DNA of 64,000 nt from Xanthomonas rydalmerensis. GTDB lineage: Bacteria; Pseudomonadota; Gammaproteobacteria; Xanthomonadales; Xanthomonadaceae. The DNA lies in NCBI RefSeq assembly GCF_033170385.1, contig NZ_CP126170.1:1016001-1080000 (forward strand). The letters run 5' to 3'. The notes under the pieces were generated by a model, which was not told the DNA's origin, did not search any database, and saw nothing but the letters and a program-made list of their open reading frames with translations. How positions within the stretch are numbered: position 1 is the stretch's first letter; each line of letters opens with the position of its first letter. Positions 37,262-48,600 of the stretch are shown piece by piece. The translations under genes were made by a program, and so were the position numbers.

Positions 37262-38389
37262 ATGACCTCCTCCCCGATCGACTTCGACGCGTTGCGCCCC
37301 ATCGGCTGGCCCTGGCCCGGACTGCCCGAGGAGCCGGCCTGGCGCGCGTTGTTCGACGCGCATCCGCGGGCGCGGCCGGCGCGGGTGGTGGAGCAGCACC
37401 GCACCGGCTACGTGGTCGCCGACGCGGTGGACACCGGCTTCAAGGTCGAATCGCTGCCGGACTGGCAGCGGCCGCGCTTCCCCAGCCACGAACGCGCCGC
37501 GGTCGGCGACTGGGTGTTGCTGGAGGACACGCGCATCGTCGCGTTGCTGCCGCGGCGCACCGCGATCAAGCGCGGCGCCGCCGGCGAGCACTACCACCAG
37601 CAGGTGATCGCGGCCAACATCGACACGGTGTTCATCGTCTGCGGCCTGGATGCGGACTTCAACCCGCGCCGGATCGAGCGCTATCTGCTGCTGGTCGGCG
37701 GCGGCGGTGCGGCGCCGGTGGTGGTGCTGACCAAGGCCGATCTCACCGAATACGCCGACGACGCGCTGGCGGTGCTGGAGGAACTGGCGGCGCAGTCGAT
37801 TCCGCTGCTCACGGTCAATGCCCGCCAGGCCGACAGCGTCGACGCGCTGCGGCCGTGGCTCGGGCCGGGGCAGACCGCGGTGCTGGTGGGCTCGTCCGGT
37901 GCCGGCAAGTCCACCCTCACCAACACCTTGCTCGGCGTGCAGAAGATGCGCACTGCGGCGGTGCGCGCCACCGACTCGCGCGGCCGCCACACCACCACCC
38001 ATCGCGCGCTGCTGCCGCTGCCGTCCGGCGCCTGCCTGATCGACACCCCCGGGATGCGCGAACTCAAGCCCACCGGCGAGGAGGACCTGGCCGAAGGCGG
38101 CTTCGCCGACATCGAGGCGTTGGCCGCGCAATGCCGCTTCAACGATTGCGCGCACCTGGCCGAGCCGGGCTGCGCGGTGCAGGCGGCGATCGAGCGCGGC
38201 GAGATCGAGGAGGCGCGGTTGGCCAATTACCTGAAGCTGCGCGACGAGGTCGCTGGCGCCGCCGGCAAGCTGGCGCAGCGCCAGGCGCAGAACGCGGCCG
38301 CCGGCCGCAGCGGCAAGCCCAGCGGCGGCAAACCGGGCGGCGGCAAACCAGGTGGCAAGCGGCCGCCACCGCGCACCCTGCGCCGCTGA
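37262..38389 (+). CDS. rsgA: Small ribosomal subunit biogenesis GTPase RsgA
   Basis: 375 residues of the circularly permuted GTPase type: an N-terminal OB-fold region (GYVVADAVDTGFKVE ... RAAVGDWVLL), G4 VLTKADL, G1 VGSSGAGKSTLTN, G3 DTPGMREL, and a C-terminal zinc region with C-x-F-N-D-C-A-H (CRFNDCAH) and the later Cys in EPGCAVQ. The tail is a Gly/Lys-rich stretch (SGGKPGGGKPGGKRPPP), likely rRNA-binding. It acts late in 30S maturation. The frame is open far upstream, but ATG at 37262 gives the normal N-terminus. Confidence 0.96.
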   Translation: MTSSPIDFDALRPIGWPWPGLPEEPAWRALFDAHPRARPARVVEQHRTGYVVADAVDTGFKVESLPDWQRPRFPSHERAAVGDWVLLEDTRIVALLPRRTAIKRGAAGEHYHQQVIAANIDTVFIVCGLDADFNPRRIERYLLLVGGGGAAPVVVLTKADLTEYADDALAVLEELAAQSIPLLTVNARQADSVDALRPWLGPGQTAVLVGSSGAGKSTLTNTLLGVQKMRTAAVRATDSRGRHTTTHRALLPLPSGACLIDTPGMRELKPTGEEDLAEGGFADIEALAAQCRFNDCAHLAEPGCAVQAAIERGEIEEARLANYLKLRDEVAGAAGKLAQRQAQNAAAGRSGKPSGGKPGGGKPGGKRPPPRTLRR

Positions 38390-38397
38390 CGCCAGTC

Positions 38398-39642
38398 GTG
38401 GCCAAGCGCGCACTGCCCACCGAGATCCGCCATCACGCCGCGCTCGATGCGCGGCTGGTCAAGGCGGTGCGCGGCATCCGCCTGCTGGCCCTGGCCAGTT
38501 GGCCGGTGGCGCTGCAGGCGCCGTTCCTGGAGAGCGTGGCGCGCGGGCAGCCGCAGCTGCCGCAAGTGGACTACCACAGGCTGGATTTCACCGACACCCG
38601 CCGCGAGTTGGCGGCGATCGCCCAGGCCGCCGATCCGGCGCATCCGCTCGGCGCCTATCTGCAGGCCTCGGTGCACAGCTGGGATCTGGCCGCGGCCCTG
38701 CTGGAAGCGCTCGGCACGCCGGCGGTGGGCACGTACTCGGCGCAGTTGTTCGGGGTGCCGGACGACCCGATGCCTGGCCACGGTCCCACCACCCGCGAGG
38801 CCGCCGGCCACTTCATCCGCATCGCCCAGGAGCTGGACCGCGAGCTGTTCTCGGCCGAGGAACAGGTGCCGGTCTCGGCCACCGCCTTGCGCCTGCTGCT
38901 GCAGCGCGACCTCGATGAATTCTTCGGCGCGCGGGTGATCACGGTGGAACTGGATCCGGACCTGCTGGCCAAGGCCGCCGCCGGCGCGCAGCGCATCCGC
39001 CTGCGCTCCGGCGCGCACTTCAGCGACTACGACCGCGCGCAACTGTTCCACCACGAGGCGCTGGTGCATTCGCTGACCGCGCTCAACGGCCGGCAACAGG
39101 CGCAGTTGCCGAGCCTGGCGCTATCCTCGCCGCGCACGACCGCCACGCAGGAAGGCCTGGCGACCTTCGCCGAGCAGATCACCGGCAGCATCGACATCGC
39201 GCGGATGAAGCGGATCAGCCTGCGCATCGAGGCGATCGCGCTGGCACGCGACGGTGCCGACTTCATCGAGGTGTTCCGCTATTTCGATGCGGCCGGCCAG
39301 TCGCCGGCGGAGAGTTTCTCCTCGGCGCAGCGGGTGTTCCGCGGCGTGCCGACCACCGGCGGCGCTGCCTTCACCAAGGACACCGTGTACCTGCGCGGGC
39401 TGGTGTCGGTGCATACCTTCTTCCGCCAGGCGCTGCAGCGCGATCGGCTGCCGCTGTGCCGCTGGCTGTTCGCCGGCAAGATGGCGCTGGAGGATGTAGC
39501 CGCGTTCGCGCCGCTGTTCGAGTCCGGGGTGCTGTCGCCGCCGCGGTGGTTGCCGACGTGGGTGGCACGGGCGAGCGGCTTGGCCGGGATGCTGGCGTTC
39601 TCGCTGTTCGCCAACCGCATCCGCATGGACCAGGTGGACTGA
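38398..39642 (+). CDS. Flavohemoglobin expression-modulating QEGLA-motif protein (DUF1704)
   Basis: 414 residues from GTG at 38398, eight bases after rsgA. The family signature TTATQEGLATFAEQ is present, together with FHHEALVHSLTALNG, whose HHE..H pattern with the QEGLA Glu resembles a gluzincin-type metallopeptidase site. A C-terminal hydrophobic region (ASGLAGMLAFSLFANRI) follows. The family (also tyrosine/carboxypeptidase-like) is mostly uncharacterised; the flavohemoglobin name comes from a single phenotype. Probably co-transcribed with rsgA. Confidence 0.9.
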   Translation: MAKRALPTEIRHHAALDARLVKAVRGIRLLALASWPVALQAPFLESVARGQPQLPQVDYHRLDFTDTRRELAAIAQAADPAHPLGAYLQASVHSWDLAAALLEALGTPAVGTYSAQLFGVPDDPMPGHGPTTREAAGHFIRIAQELDRELFSAEEQVPVSATALRLLLQRDLDEFFGARVITVELDPDLLAKAAAGAQRIRLRSGAHFSDYDRAQLFHHEALVHSLTALNGRQQAQLPSLALSSPRTTATQEGLATFAEQITGSIDIARMKRISLRIEAIALARDGADFIEVFRYFDAAGQSPAESFSSAQRVFRGVPTTGGAAFTKDTVYLRGLVSVHTFFRQALQRDRLPLCRWLFAGKMALEDVAAFAPLFESGVLSPPRWLPTWVARASGLAGMLAFSLFANRIRMDQVD

Positions 39643-39743
39643 ACGGCGCCACGCCGCGCTCACCCGCCGCGAATGTGTGGCTGCCGATACTGCGGCGCCT
39701 GGCCTGCCCCCGCATGGCCGCTTCCCCTCACGAGGAGACCCGC

Positions 39744-40427
39744 ATGAAGATCCTGATGGTGCTGACGTCGCACGACCGGCTGGGCGATACCGGCAAAAAG
39801 ACCGGCTTCTGGCTGGAAGAATTCGCCGCGCCGTACTACACGTTCAAGGATGCCGGCGCCGAGATCACGCTGGCCTCGCCCAAGGGCGGGCAGCCGCCGC
39901 TGGACCCGAAGAGTGATGCGCCGGACGCGCAGACCGAAGCCACCCGCCGCTTCAAGGACGACCCGGCGGCGCAGCAGCAATTGGCCAGCACCCAGCCGCT
40001 AGCGTCGGTGCGCATGGACGATTACGACGCGCTGTTCTATCCGGGCGGCCACGGCCCGTTGTGGGACCTAGCCGAAGACCGCGACTCCATCGCTTTGATC
40101 GAAGCGTTCGCGCGCGCCGACAAACCCATCGGCTTCGTCTGCCATGCGCCGGGCGTGCTGCGCCGGGTGACCGCGGCCGATGGCACGCCGCTGGTGAAGG
40201 GCCGCCGCGTCACCGGCTTCACCAACGGCGAGGAAGCCGCGGTGGGCCTGACCGATGTGGTGCCGTTCCTGGTCGAGGACGAACTGCAGCGCCTGGGCGG
40301 GCAGTACAGCAAGGTCGCCGACTGGGGCGTGCATGTGGTCGAGGACGGCCGCCTGGTCACCGGGCAGAATCCGGCCTCGTCCGAAGCGGCGGCCGAGGCC
40401 TTGCTGGGAATGCTGCGCGGCAAGTGA
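39744..40427 (+). CDS. DJ-1/PfpI-family protein (class I glutamine amidotransferase-like)
   Basis: 227 residues; CGAGGAGAC ribosome site before ATG at 39744. Residues DYDALFYPGGHGPLWDL carry the family's oxyanion region, and FVCHAPGVL the nucleophile Cys with adjacent His. The central insertion and ending TGQNPASSEAAAEALL match the Hsp31-like glyoxalase III/chaperone subgroup. Possible role: methylglyoxal or protein-glycation repair. Single gene. Confidence 0.92.
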   Translation: MKILMVLTSHDRLGDTGKKTGFWLEEFAAPYYTFKDAGAEITLASPKGGQPPLDPKSDAPDAQTEATRRFKDDPAAQQQLASTQPLASVRMDDYDALFYPGGHGPLWDLAEDRDSIALIEAFARADKPIGFVCHAPGVLRRVTAADGTPLVKGRRVTGFTNGEEAAVGLTDVVPFLVEDELQRLGGQYSKVADWGVHVVEDGRLVTGQNPASSEAAAEALLGMLRGK

Positions 40428-40923
40428 GGGGTGCCCGCCTGCGTTGACGGCGCTCCGATCTGCGATCTCGATGTGGAAGGAGCGTCCGTCCCCGAAGCGG
40501 CGATGGTGCGGTGGACGAACGTCGTTCGGCGTCGTGGTTGAAGGACACCGATGGCGTCGGTTTCTGCCGCGACCACGCAGGACGCACCTTTGCCGCGACG
40601 GGCGTTCTCGGTAAGGCGCGTCGCGGCTGAAGCCGCTCCTGCAATGCAATATCACTGGTGTACGCGAGGATGGAGGTGCGTGGTTGTGGGAAGGGCTTCA
40701 GGGCACCTCCAACCACGCGCTCGTGATTTCGGGGGGGAGAACCCGTCCGAAATTTGCTGCCGGTTTGATCGCTGCTTTGATTTGGCCGCGCTGATCTCCC
40801 GCCTCATCATCGCTGCCGCGTGGCCCCGTCCACTGAGCGATCGCCTCTCAATCGTGGATGCGTGATGTGGGAATCAGCAGGGCAAAAGACGGCATTCAAT
40901 TGCCTCCGTCCACTACGCACTGC
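40428..40923. other. Intergenic region between convergent genes, with repeat fragments
   Basis: About 500 bases without a gene. Contains a degenerate REP palindrome (40591-40640) and a stretch at 40649-40700 (GTACGCGAGGATGGAGG, then TGGTTGTGGGAAGGGCTTC) related to 52270-52330. From about 40730 the sequence becomes less GC-rich (GATTTCGGGGGGGAG, AATTTGCTGCC). No T-tailed hairpin for tpsB was found. Confidence 0.55.
40591..40640. repeat. Degenerate REP-like palindrome, copy 3
   Basis: Right arm GTCGCGGCTGAAGCCGCTCC is intact and the loop GGGCGTTCTCGGTAAGG is recognisable, but the left arm stops at GCCGCGAC: the outer TAGGAGCGGCTT part is missing. A decayed member of the family at 1467 and 31746. 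Confidence 0.7.
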
Positions 40924-42600
40924 TCAGAACCCCCTAACCAACTGTAACCATGCCCGTGCGGAGCTGCGCTTGCCGAGCGATGTGGGTGTGGCGCCCACAG
41001 GCATGGCCAGTTGCACCTGCGCCTGCCAATGGCGCGTGCCGACCCAGCTGAAGCCGATGCCGACGCCATCGAGGTCGAATTGATTGCGGCCGGCGATCCA
41101 CGGGGCGGCGTTGACGCGCAGGCTGCCATGGTCGACAAACAGGCTGCCCTCGCAGCGGCCGCCGCAGTCGAACGGCAGGTCGTGGCGTAGCTCTACTGTG
41201 CCCAGCCAGCCGCTGGCGCCGGCGATGCTGGAGACGTCGTATCCGCGCACGCTGTTCGATCCGCCCAGCAGGAACTGCTCGGAGGAGTCGAGGTTGCGGG
41301 TGCTGTACTGGCCGCTGAGGCTCACAGACACGCGGGTAGTGGCACTGAGGTGCTGCAGGCGGGCCAGGCTGGCGTTCCAATGGGTGTAGCTGCCTTGCGT
41401 GCGTGCGGTGGCAGCGTCGGCGGCCGCTGCCGCGGCGTTGGCGAAGTCGAGCCGACCGTGGCCGAGGCTGAGGCTGGCGCTGGTCAGCCCGCCGCCGCCC
41501 CAATCGTCGCCGTGCTGGCCGACGACGCTGGCTGTCCAGTGGTTGCTGTCGCGGTCGTTGCGCAGGGCGGTGCTGTCGATGCGGTCGCGTAGCTGCTTGC
41601 GGTCGAACTGCAAACGGACGTCCACTCGGCTGTCGTGCGTGCGCACCAGCGGCTGCGTCAGCCAGGCACTGGAAACCCCGGCCGTACCGTGTGCCTCCAG
41701 CCTATCGAGCGGACCACCCAGCGCATAGGCCAGCATCGAATACGCCGCGCCGAGCCGGGTGCCATGCCCGTTCAGGGTGAACTGGTAACCCAGGCGGCCG
41801 TAGCGCAGGCCGTGGCCTGAGGTGAGCGTGCCAAGGCTAAGCTGGTCGCCGTGGCGCATCGGATTGTTGATGTCGAGATAGGCTCCCACGCGCAGGCGGC
41901 CGGTGTAGCGGCTGCCCGCGGTGTCGGCGACCAACTGGCCTTGCAGCGTTGGTTCGGCACCGGCCCGCACGTCAAGGGTCGAGGTGCCCGGTCCTGTACC
42001 GGGACGCAGGGTGGCGTGGGGTTCCACGCCGGGCAGGTCGCCTAGCAGCAGCAAGCGGGTAAATAGCGTGGACTGGGTGACGACCTCGCCGGAGTGCAGC
42101 GGCGCGAGCGTGGCGCGCAGCAGGTCATCGCCGATGCGGCTTTGGTTGGCCAGTGCGATCTGGTCGTAGCGTGCCTCGACCACTTGCAGGCGCACCGTGC
42201 CGCCGCTCAAGGTTTGCGCCGGCACCAGCGCGCGGGCCAGTGGGTAGCCGTGCGCGCGGTAGTAGTCGGTGATCCGCTGCGCCAGCGCGTTGAGCTGGGT
42301 CAGGGTCAGCGTGTTCCCTTCGCCGTCGGCGACCAGCGCATGCAGGGTTGCGTTGTCGAAGATGGTGTTGCCTTCCACCTGCAGGTGCGTCACCGCGAAC
42401 GGGGTGGCGTCTTCAGTCGTGGCGCTGGGCGGCGATTCGATCGCTACGCCGGGTGCGGCGACGGGTTTGTCCGGCGGCGTCGGCGGCACTTGCTGCAGGA
42501 TCTGGCCGCTGTTGGGGATCGTCTGCGCTGACGTGGCCAGCGGCAGGGCGAAGCAGGCCAGTGCGAGCGGGGCGAAGCGCAAGCCGAACGGTGACGGCAT
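40924..42600 (-). CDS. Two-partner secretion outer-membrane transporter (ShlB/FhaC/HecB family)
   Basis: 558 residues from the ATG at 42600, chosen for its AAGGA site 7 bases upstream and a good signal peptide ending ATSA-Q; a GTG at 42648 overlapping the tpsA stop is the alternative. The N-terminal plug helix region (IPNSGQILQQVPPTPPDKP) is followed by POTRA domains (FAVTHLQVEGNTIF; then VRLQVVEARYDQI) and a 16-strand barrel ending in Phe. The lid-loop motif SNSVRGYDVSSI (VRGY) is present. It exports the giant TpsA encoded just upstream. Order tpsA-tpsB is the less common arrangement. Confidence 0.94.
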   Translation of the reverse strand: MPSPFGLRFAPLALACFALPLATSAQTIPNSGQILQQVPPTPPDKPVAAPGVAIESPPSATTEDATPFAVTHLQVEGNTIFDNATLHALVADGEGNTLTLTQLNALAQRITDYYRAHGYPLARALVPAQTLSGGTVRLQVVEARYDQIALANQSRIGDDLLRATLAPLHSGEVVTQSTLFTRLLLLGDLPGVEPHATLRPGTGPGTSTLDVRAGAEPTLQGQLVADTAGSRYTGRLRVGAYLDINNPMRHGDQLSLGTLTSGHGLRYGRLGYQFTLNGHGTRLGAAYSMLAYALGGPLDRLEAHGTAGVSSAWLTQPLVRTHDSRVDVRLQFDRKQLRDRIDSTALRNDRDSNHWTASVVGQHGDDWGGGGLTSASLSLGHGRLDFANAAAAAADAATARTQGSYTHWNASLARLQHLSATTRVSVSLSGQYSTRNLDSSEQFLLGGSNSVRGYDVSSIAGASGWLGTVELRHDLPFDCGGRCEGSLFVDHGSLRVNAAPWIAGRNQFDLDGVGIGFSWVGTRHWQAQVQLAMPVGATPTSLGKRSSARAWLQLVRGF

Positions 42601-42644
42601 AGGGCGATCCTTGCGCGGGGGGCGGAATGTGCGGGTTGCGTGAT

Positions 42645-45600
42645 TCACGGCAGACGAACTCCACCGTCGACGATGTGCACATCCGGGGCATACGGCGCGT
42701 GGACAGCATGGGTGTCGTCGGGGGATTGCTGCAGCCCGGCGACGGTGCTGACGACAAGGCGCGGCGCGCTGCCATCGACCACGTGTAGCGCGGCGGCGTT
42801 GCCTGGTGCCTGCTCAAACACATAGTTGCGTGCGGACAAGCCGCTGCCGTCGATGGCGTAAGGCCCGGCCAGGCTGGCCGCCGTGGCTGGCGTTCGCCAT
42901 GTCAGCGTGCCGTCGGTGGCATCGGCCAAGGTATCGCCACCGACCAGCCCGGTGACGGCGCCGCTCAAATCACCCGGCATCTGTCCAATCTTGAAGTGGG
43001 CGATATCTGCGCGGTACGTCAACGTCGCGGGGGTGACATCGGCGGTCGTGGTCGCGCTGGAGTTGTAGCTGTAGTTGTTGGCATCGCTGCCGCTGGCCGT
43101 GATGCCGAAGACGCTGACGACTTTGCCGGTACCGACATTCCTGTCGAGGAAGCTGCCGGTCCCGGTGAAGTTCACGGTGTCGCCGGACAACACGCCGGCA
43201 CTTGCCAGTGTGACCGCATCGGCGGTGGTGCCGTCGTAGACGCGGTTGCTACCGGTGGCATCGACGGTGATGCCGCGCTGGCGGATGTCAGCCGTCGTGT
43301 TCGCGGTGGTGTTGTAGCGGTAGTTGCCCGCATCGGTGCCGCTGGCGGTGATGCCGCTGACGGTGACGGTCTTGTTGTTGCCGGCATTCCTGTCGGCGAA
43401 GGCCGCCGAGGCGTTGCCGAAGATGACAGTATCGCCCGCCACTAGGCCCGTTGTGCCCAGTGCTGCGATCGTCGCGGACGTGTTGCCGTCGTAGACCTTG
43501 TCCATGCCGATCGCGTCGACCGTGATCGTCTTGGCGGTAATATCGGCGGTCGTGTTCGCGCTGCTGTTGTAGCGGTAGTTGTCCGCATCGGCGCCGCTGG
43601 CGGCGATGCCGCTCACACTGACCGCCTTCGCCGTACCGACATTCTTGTCGAGGAAGCTGCCGGTCCCGGTGAAGTTCACGGTATCGCCGGACAGCACGCC
43701 GGCACTTGCCAGCGTGATCGCATCGGCCGTGCCGCCGTCGTAGACGCGGTTGGTGCCGGTGGCATCGACGGTGATGCCGCGCTGGCGGATGTCGGCCGTC
43801 GTGTTCGTGGTGATGTTGTAGCGGTAGTTGCCCGCGTCGGCACCGCTGGCGGTGATGCCGCTGACGGTGACGGTCTTGTTGCTGCCGGCGTTCTTGTCGG
43901 CGAAGGCCGCCGAGGCATTGCCGAAAGTGACAGCATCGCCCGCCACCAGGTCAGTCGTGCCCAGTGCTGCGATCGTCGCGGCCGTGCTGCCGTCGTACAC
44001 CTTGTCCATGCCGATCACGTCGACCGTGATCGTCTTGGCGACAACATCGGCTGTCGTGTTCGCGGTGGTGTTGTAGCGGTAGTTGCCCGCATCGGCGCCG
44101 CTTGCGGCGATGCCGCTCACGCCGACCGCCTTCGCCGTACCGACATTCTTGTCGAGGAAGCTGCCGGTACCGGTGAAGTTCACCGTATCGCCGGACAGCA
44201 CGCCGGCACTTGCCAGCGTGACCGTATCGGCGGTGGTGCCGTCGTAGATGCGGTTGGTCCCGGTGGCATCGACAGTGATGCGGCGCTGGTGGATGTCGGC
44301 CGTCGTGTTCGCGGTGGTGTTGTAGTTGTAGTTGCCGGCATCGGCACCGCTGGCGGTGATGCCGCTGACACCGACCGCCTTGGCGACGCCGACGTCCTTG
44401 TCGGCGAAGGCGCCGGTGCCGTTGAAGCCCACCGTGTCTCCGACGAGAATGCCGGTGCTGGTCAGTTTCACCGCATCGGCGGTGGTGCCGTCGTAGACGC
44501 GATTGGTGCCGGTGGCATCGACGGTGATGCCCAGCGCGGTGATGGTGCTGCTGCTGTTGTCGACGTAGCTGACGGCATAGTTGCCGCCGCTGTTGCCGTC
44601 GCTCACGGTGACGCCGTTGATGGTCACGTGCTTGCCGATGCCGACGTTCTTGTCGGTGAAGGCGAAATTGCCGCCAGTGAGGGTGTCGCTGCCGAACAGC
44701 CTACCGCCGCTCACTACCGCTGTGCCGATCGCGCTCAGCCCGCCATCGTAGGTTTTGCTGACGTTGCTGCTGCTGACCGTCAGTGCGGCCTGACCCACCG
44801 AGAGGCTGCCATTCCTGTAGGCGATGGCGTAGTTGCCAGCGGTGAGGCCATCGGGCGTGATCGTGTAGCCGCCCGCGTTGGTGGCACCCTGCGCATCGCC
44901 GGCATAGCGCAGCGCGCCGCCTAGTACCGAGGTGGTCTCGCCGTTGACGAAGCCGCTGTAGATGACGCCGTGCCCGCCCGTGTAAGCGAGGCCGTTGTAG
45001 GTCTTGCTGTCGTCGTTGGCGGTGACGGTCAGCGCGGCCCGACCCACCGAGAGGCCGCCATTTCTATAAGTGATGGCGTAGTTGCCGGAGGTGAGGCCGT
45101 CTGGCGTGATCGTGTAGCCGCCCGCGTTGGTGGCACCCTGCGCATCGCCGGCGTAGCGCAGCGCGCCGCCGAGTACCGAGGTGGTCTCGCCGTTGACGAA
45201 GCCGCTGTAGGTGACGCCGTGGCCGCCCGTGTAAGCGAGGCCGTTGTAGGTCTTGCTGTCGTCATTGGCGGTGACGGTCAGCGCGGCCCGACCCACTGTG
45301 AGGCTGCCATTCCTGTAGGTGATGGCGTAGTTGCCGGAGGTGAGGCCGTCTGGCGTGATCGTGTAGCCGCCCGCGTTGGTGGCGCCCTGCGCATCGCCGG
45401 CGTAGCCCAGCGCGCCGCTGAGTACCGAGGTGGCCTCGCCGTTGACGAAGCCGCTGTAGGTGACGCCGTGGCCGCCCGTATAAGCGAGGCCGTTGTAGGT
45501 CTTGCTGTCGTCATTGGCGGTGACGGTCAGCGCGGCCCGACCCACCGTGAGGCTGCCATTCCTGTAGGTGATGGCGTAGTTGCCCGCGTTGAAGCTGCCG

Positions 45601-48600
45601 CCGGTAGCCGCGTTCGAGGTGATGGTGTACGGGCCACCGGTGACGCCGGCGCTTGCCGCGGCACCGGCGCTGGTGAGCGCGACATGGCCGATGGTTTCGC
45701 CGTTCTGCAGGCCGCTGGCCGTGAACTCGTTGCCTGCAAAGGTGAGCGTGTCACCGTAGGTCTTGCCGGCGTTATTCGCCGTGATTGTCAGGGTGGCGGG
45801 GTTCACCGTGAGTGCGGCGGCGTTGCCTGCCGCTTGTGCGAAGGTGTAGTTGCCGTAGTTCGCGGTCAGGCCGCTGCCGTTGATGGCGTAGCTGCCGACA
45901 TTGCTGGTGGCTGTGGCACCGGTCGCGAAACCGACGGTGCCGGTGGTGGCGTTGGCCAGGGTCTGGCCGTTGACGAAGCCGGTCACCGTGCCGGTCAACC
46001 CGCTCGGTGTGTTGCCGTACGTCGTGGTGGCGGTATCGGACAGATAAGTGAGGGTGGCCGGGTTCACCGTGAGTGCGGCGGCGTTGCCTGCCGCTTGTGC
46101 GAAGGTGTAGTTGCCGTAGTTCGCGGTCAGGCCGCTACCGTTGATGGCGTAGCTGCCGACGTTGCTGGTGGCGGTGGCGCCGGTCGCGAAGCTGACGGTG
46201 CCGGTGGTGGCGTTGGCCAGGGTCTGGCCGTTGACGAAGCCGGTCACCGTGCCGGTCAACCCGCTCGGTGTGTTGCCGTACGTCGTGGTGGCGGTATCGG
46301 ACAGATAAGTCAGGGTGGCCGGGTTCACCGTCAGTGCGCTGGCGTTACCTGCGGCTTGTGCGAAGGTGTAGTTGCCGTAGTTCGCGGTCAGGCCGCTACC
46401 GTTGATGGCGTAGGTGCCGACGTTGCTGGTGGCTGTGGCGCCGGTCGCGAAACTGACGGTACCGGTCGTGGCGTTGGCCAGGGTCTCGCCGTTGACGAAG
46501 CCGGTCACCGTGCCGGTCAACCCTGTCGGCGTGTTGCCGTAGGTGGTAGTTGCGATATCGGCCAGATAGGTGAGGGCGGCTGGGGCGATGGTCAGCGTGC
46601 CGGGCGTGAACGCGATGTCGTAACCCATCTGGCCGGAATACAGTCCGCTAGCCAACGCGTAGCTGCCGGCATTGATCGCCGGGGTGCCGGTTCTAGCGTT
46701 GGCGTCGCCCAGCATCAGGGTCGCATCCACACTGCTCGACGGCCGCCAGTAGCTCGGCGTCAGCGTGCCGAGGATCACGCTGCTGCTGCCAGCAAAGGCG
46801 GTGCCGCTGTAGACCGTGCCGAGATTCTTGGCGGTGACCGCCAAGCCTGTCATGAAGGTGCGCAACAGCGGCGCGGTGTCGCCCGCGTAGATCCGCCAGG
46901 TCGCGGAGCTGCCGCCGACGGCACTGATCTCCGTGTTCCAGGCCGCAAAACTGGCCGGGTCCATCATCTGCACGGTGGTGAGGCCGGTACCGCCGCCTTC
47001 ACTGGTGGATTGACCTGTGGTTTCCGTGTCCCAGTAACTGCCGATGATGGTGCCTCCGCGGTAGAGACCGACCAGACCACCGACATGGTTGTTGAAAACA
47101 CCGCCGCTGGCCGCTCCGGTGGCATAGGTGTTGGTGATCGTGCCGCCCGTTTCGTTGGAGCCAACCAAGCCACCTACGGCGTTGCCGCCGCTGACCATCC
47201 CGGTGGCGTAGGCGTTCGCGATCGCGCCAAGGTTGCTTCCGACCAGACCCCCGACATAGTTGTGGTTGGCGCCGCTGACCACCCCGGTGGCATAGGTGTT
47301 GGTGATCGTGCCGCTCGTTCCGTTGGAGCCAACCAAGCCACCGACGGTGTTGCCGCCGCTGACCGCCCCCGTGGCATAGGCGTTGGTGAGCGTTCCGCCG
47401 TTGCCTCCGACCAGGCCGCCGACGTCATTCTGGCCTGTCACCGACCCGCCGAACAGACCGAGATTGCGGATCGCGCTGCCGTTGCCGGTGACGCCGAACA
47501 GGCCGATGTAATCGGTGTTTGGCCAATTGATGGTCAGGTTGTTGATGGTGCGACCAAGGCCGTCTAAGACGCCGGTGAACGGTGTGCCTGAGACGCCAAT
47601 CGGCTTGAAGCCGTTGTAGGCGAAGATGGGGCGGCCTCGGGCGTCTAACTCAACGCCCACCCATCCGCTCGAGGCGTTGGCGTCGATGTCGTTGCCCAGT
47701 ACATAACGGCCGGCGAGGCCGGTGTTCACGGCCTGCAACTGATTCAGATCCAGGATGACGGTGTAGAGGTTGGGCCGGTTGCTGGGCGTCACGGTGCCGG
47801 TGGGCAGGTCGTTGGTATTGAAGACCTGATTGCCGGACATGCCCAGCAGGTATGGCGTGGTCTGGTTGCCGACGTTGCCCCACCTGGCGGTCGTGAAACC
47901 TCCGGGCAGCGCTGCGATCAGTGCCTTGCTCGTCAGGCCGGTACCGCCGCTGCTGGTGGACTGACCGGTGGTTTCCGTGTCCCAGTAGCTGCTGGTGATC
48001 GTGCCGGCATTGTTGAACCCGACGAGACCGCCGACGTTGCTGCCGGTGCCGCTGACCGCACCAGTGGCATAGACCTGGCTGATCGTGGTGCCGGAGACAT
48101 TGTTCCCGACCAAGCCGCCGACATAGTTGCTGCCACTGACCGCACCGGTCGCATAGGCCTGGTTGATCGCGCCGCTGATGTTGTATCCGACCAGACCGCC
48201 GACGTCGTTGCTGCCACTGACCGTACCGGTCGCATAGGCTTGGCCGATCGGCCCGCCGTCGTTGATCCCGATCAGACCGCCGACCTCACCGCCGCTGCTG
48301 TTGACCGTACCGGTCGCATAGGCTTGGTTGATCGGGGCGTGGTTGTTGTACCCGATCAGGCCACCGACCGTGGCCACGCCGCTGACTGCACCGCTGGCAT
48401 AGACTTGGCTGATCCGGCCGCTGCTGTCGTTGTATCCGACCAGGCCGCCGATGTTGGCACCGCCGCCGAAGCTGACGTCGGAACCGCCGCGATTGCCGCT
48501 GATCGCACCGATGGCGTAGGCCTGGCTGATCGTGCCGTAGTTGTACCCGACCAGGCCGCCTACGCTGCTTAGCCCGGCGATCGACACGCCAAGCAGGCCG

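Noticed and set aside
37081..39642. 853-codon frame joining an rsgA-overlapping region to the QEGLA protein
   Set aside because: The first part is the wrong frame of rsgA; the QEGLA protein has its own GTG start at 38398.
44970..47567. 865-codon open frame on the plus strand opposite tpsA
   Set aside because: It is antisense to repeat-rich coding sequence; its product is a monotone repeat mirroring tpsA periodicity, with no domain, signal or ribosome site.
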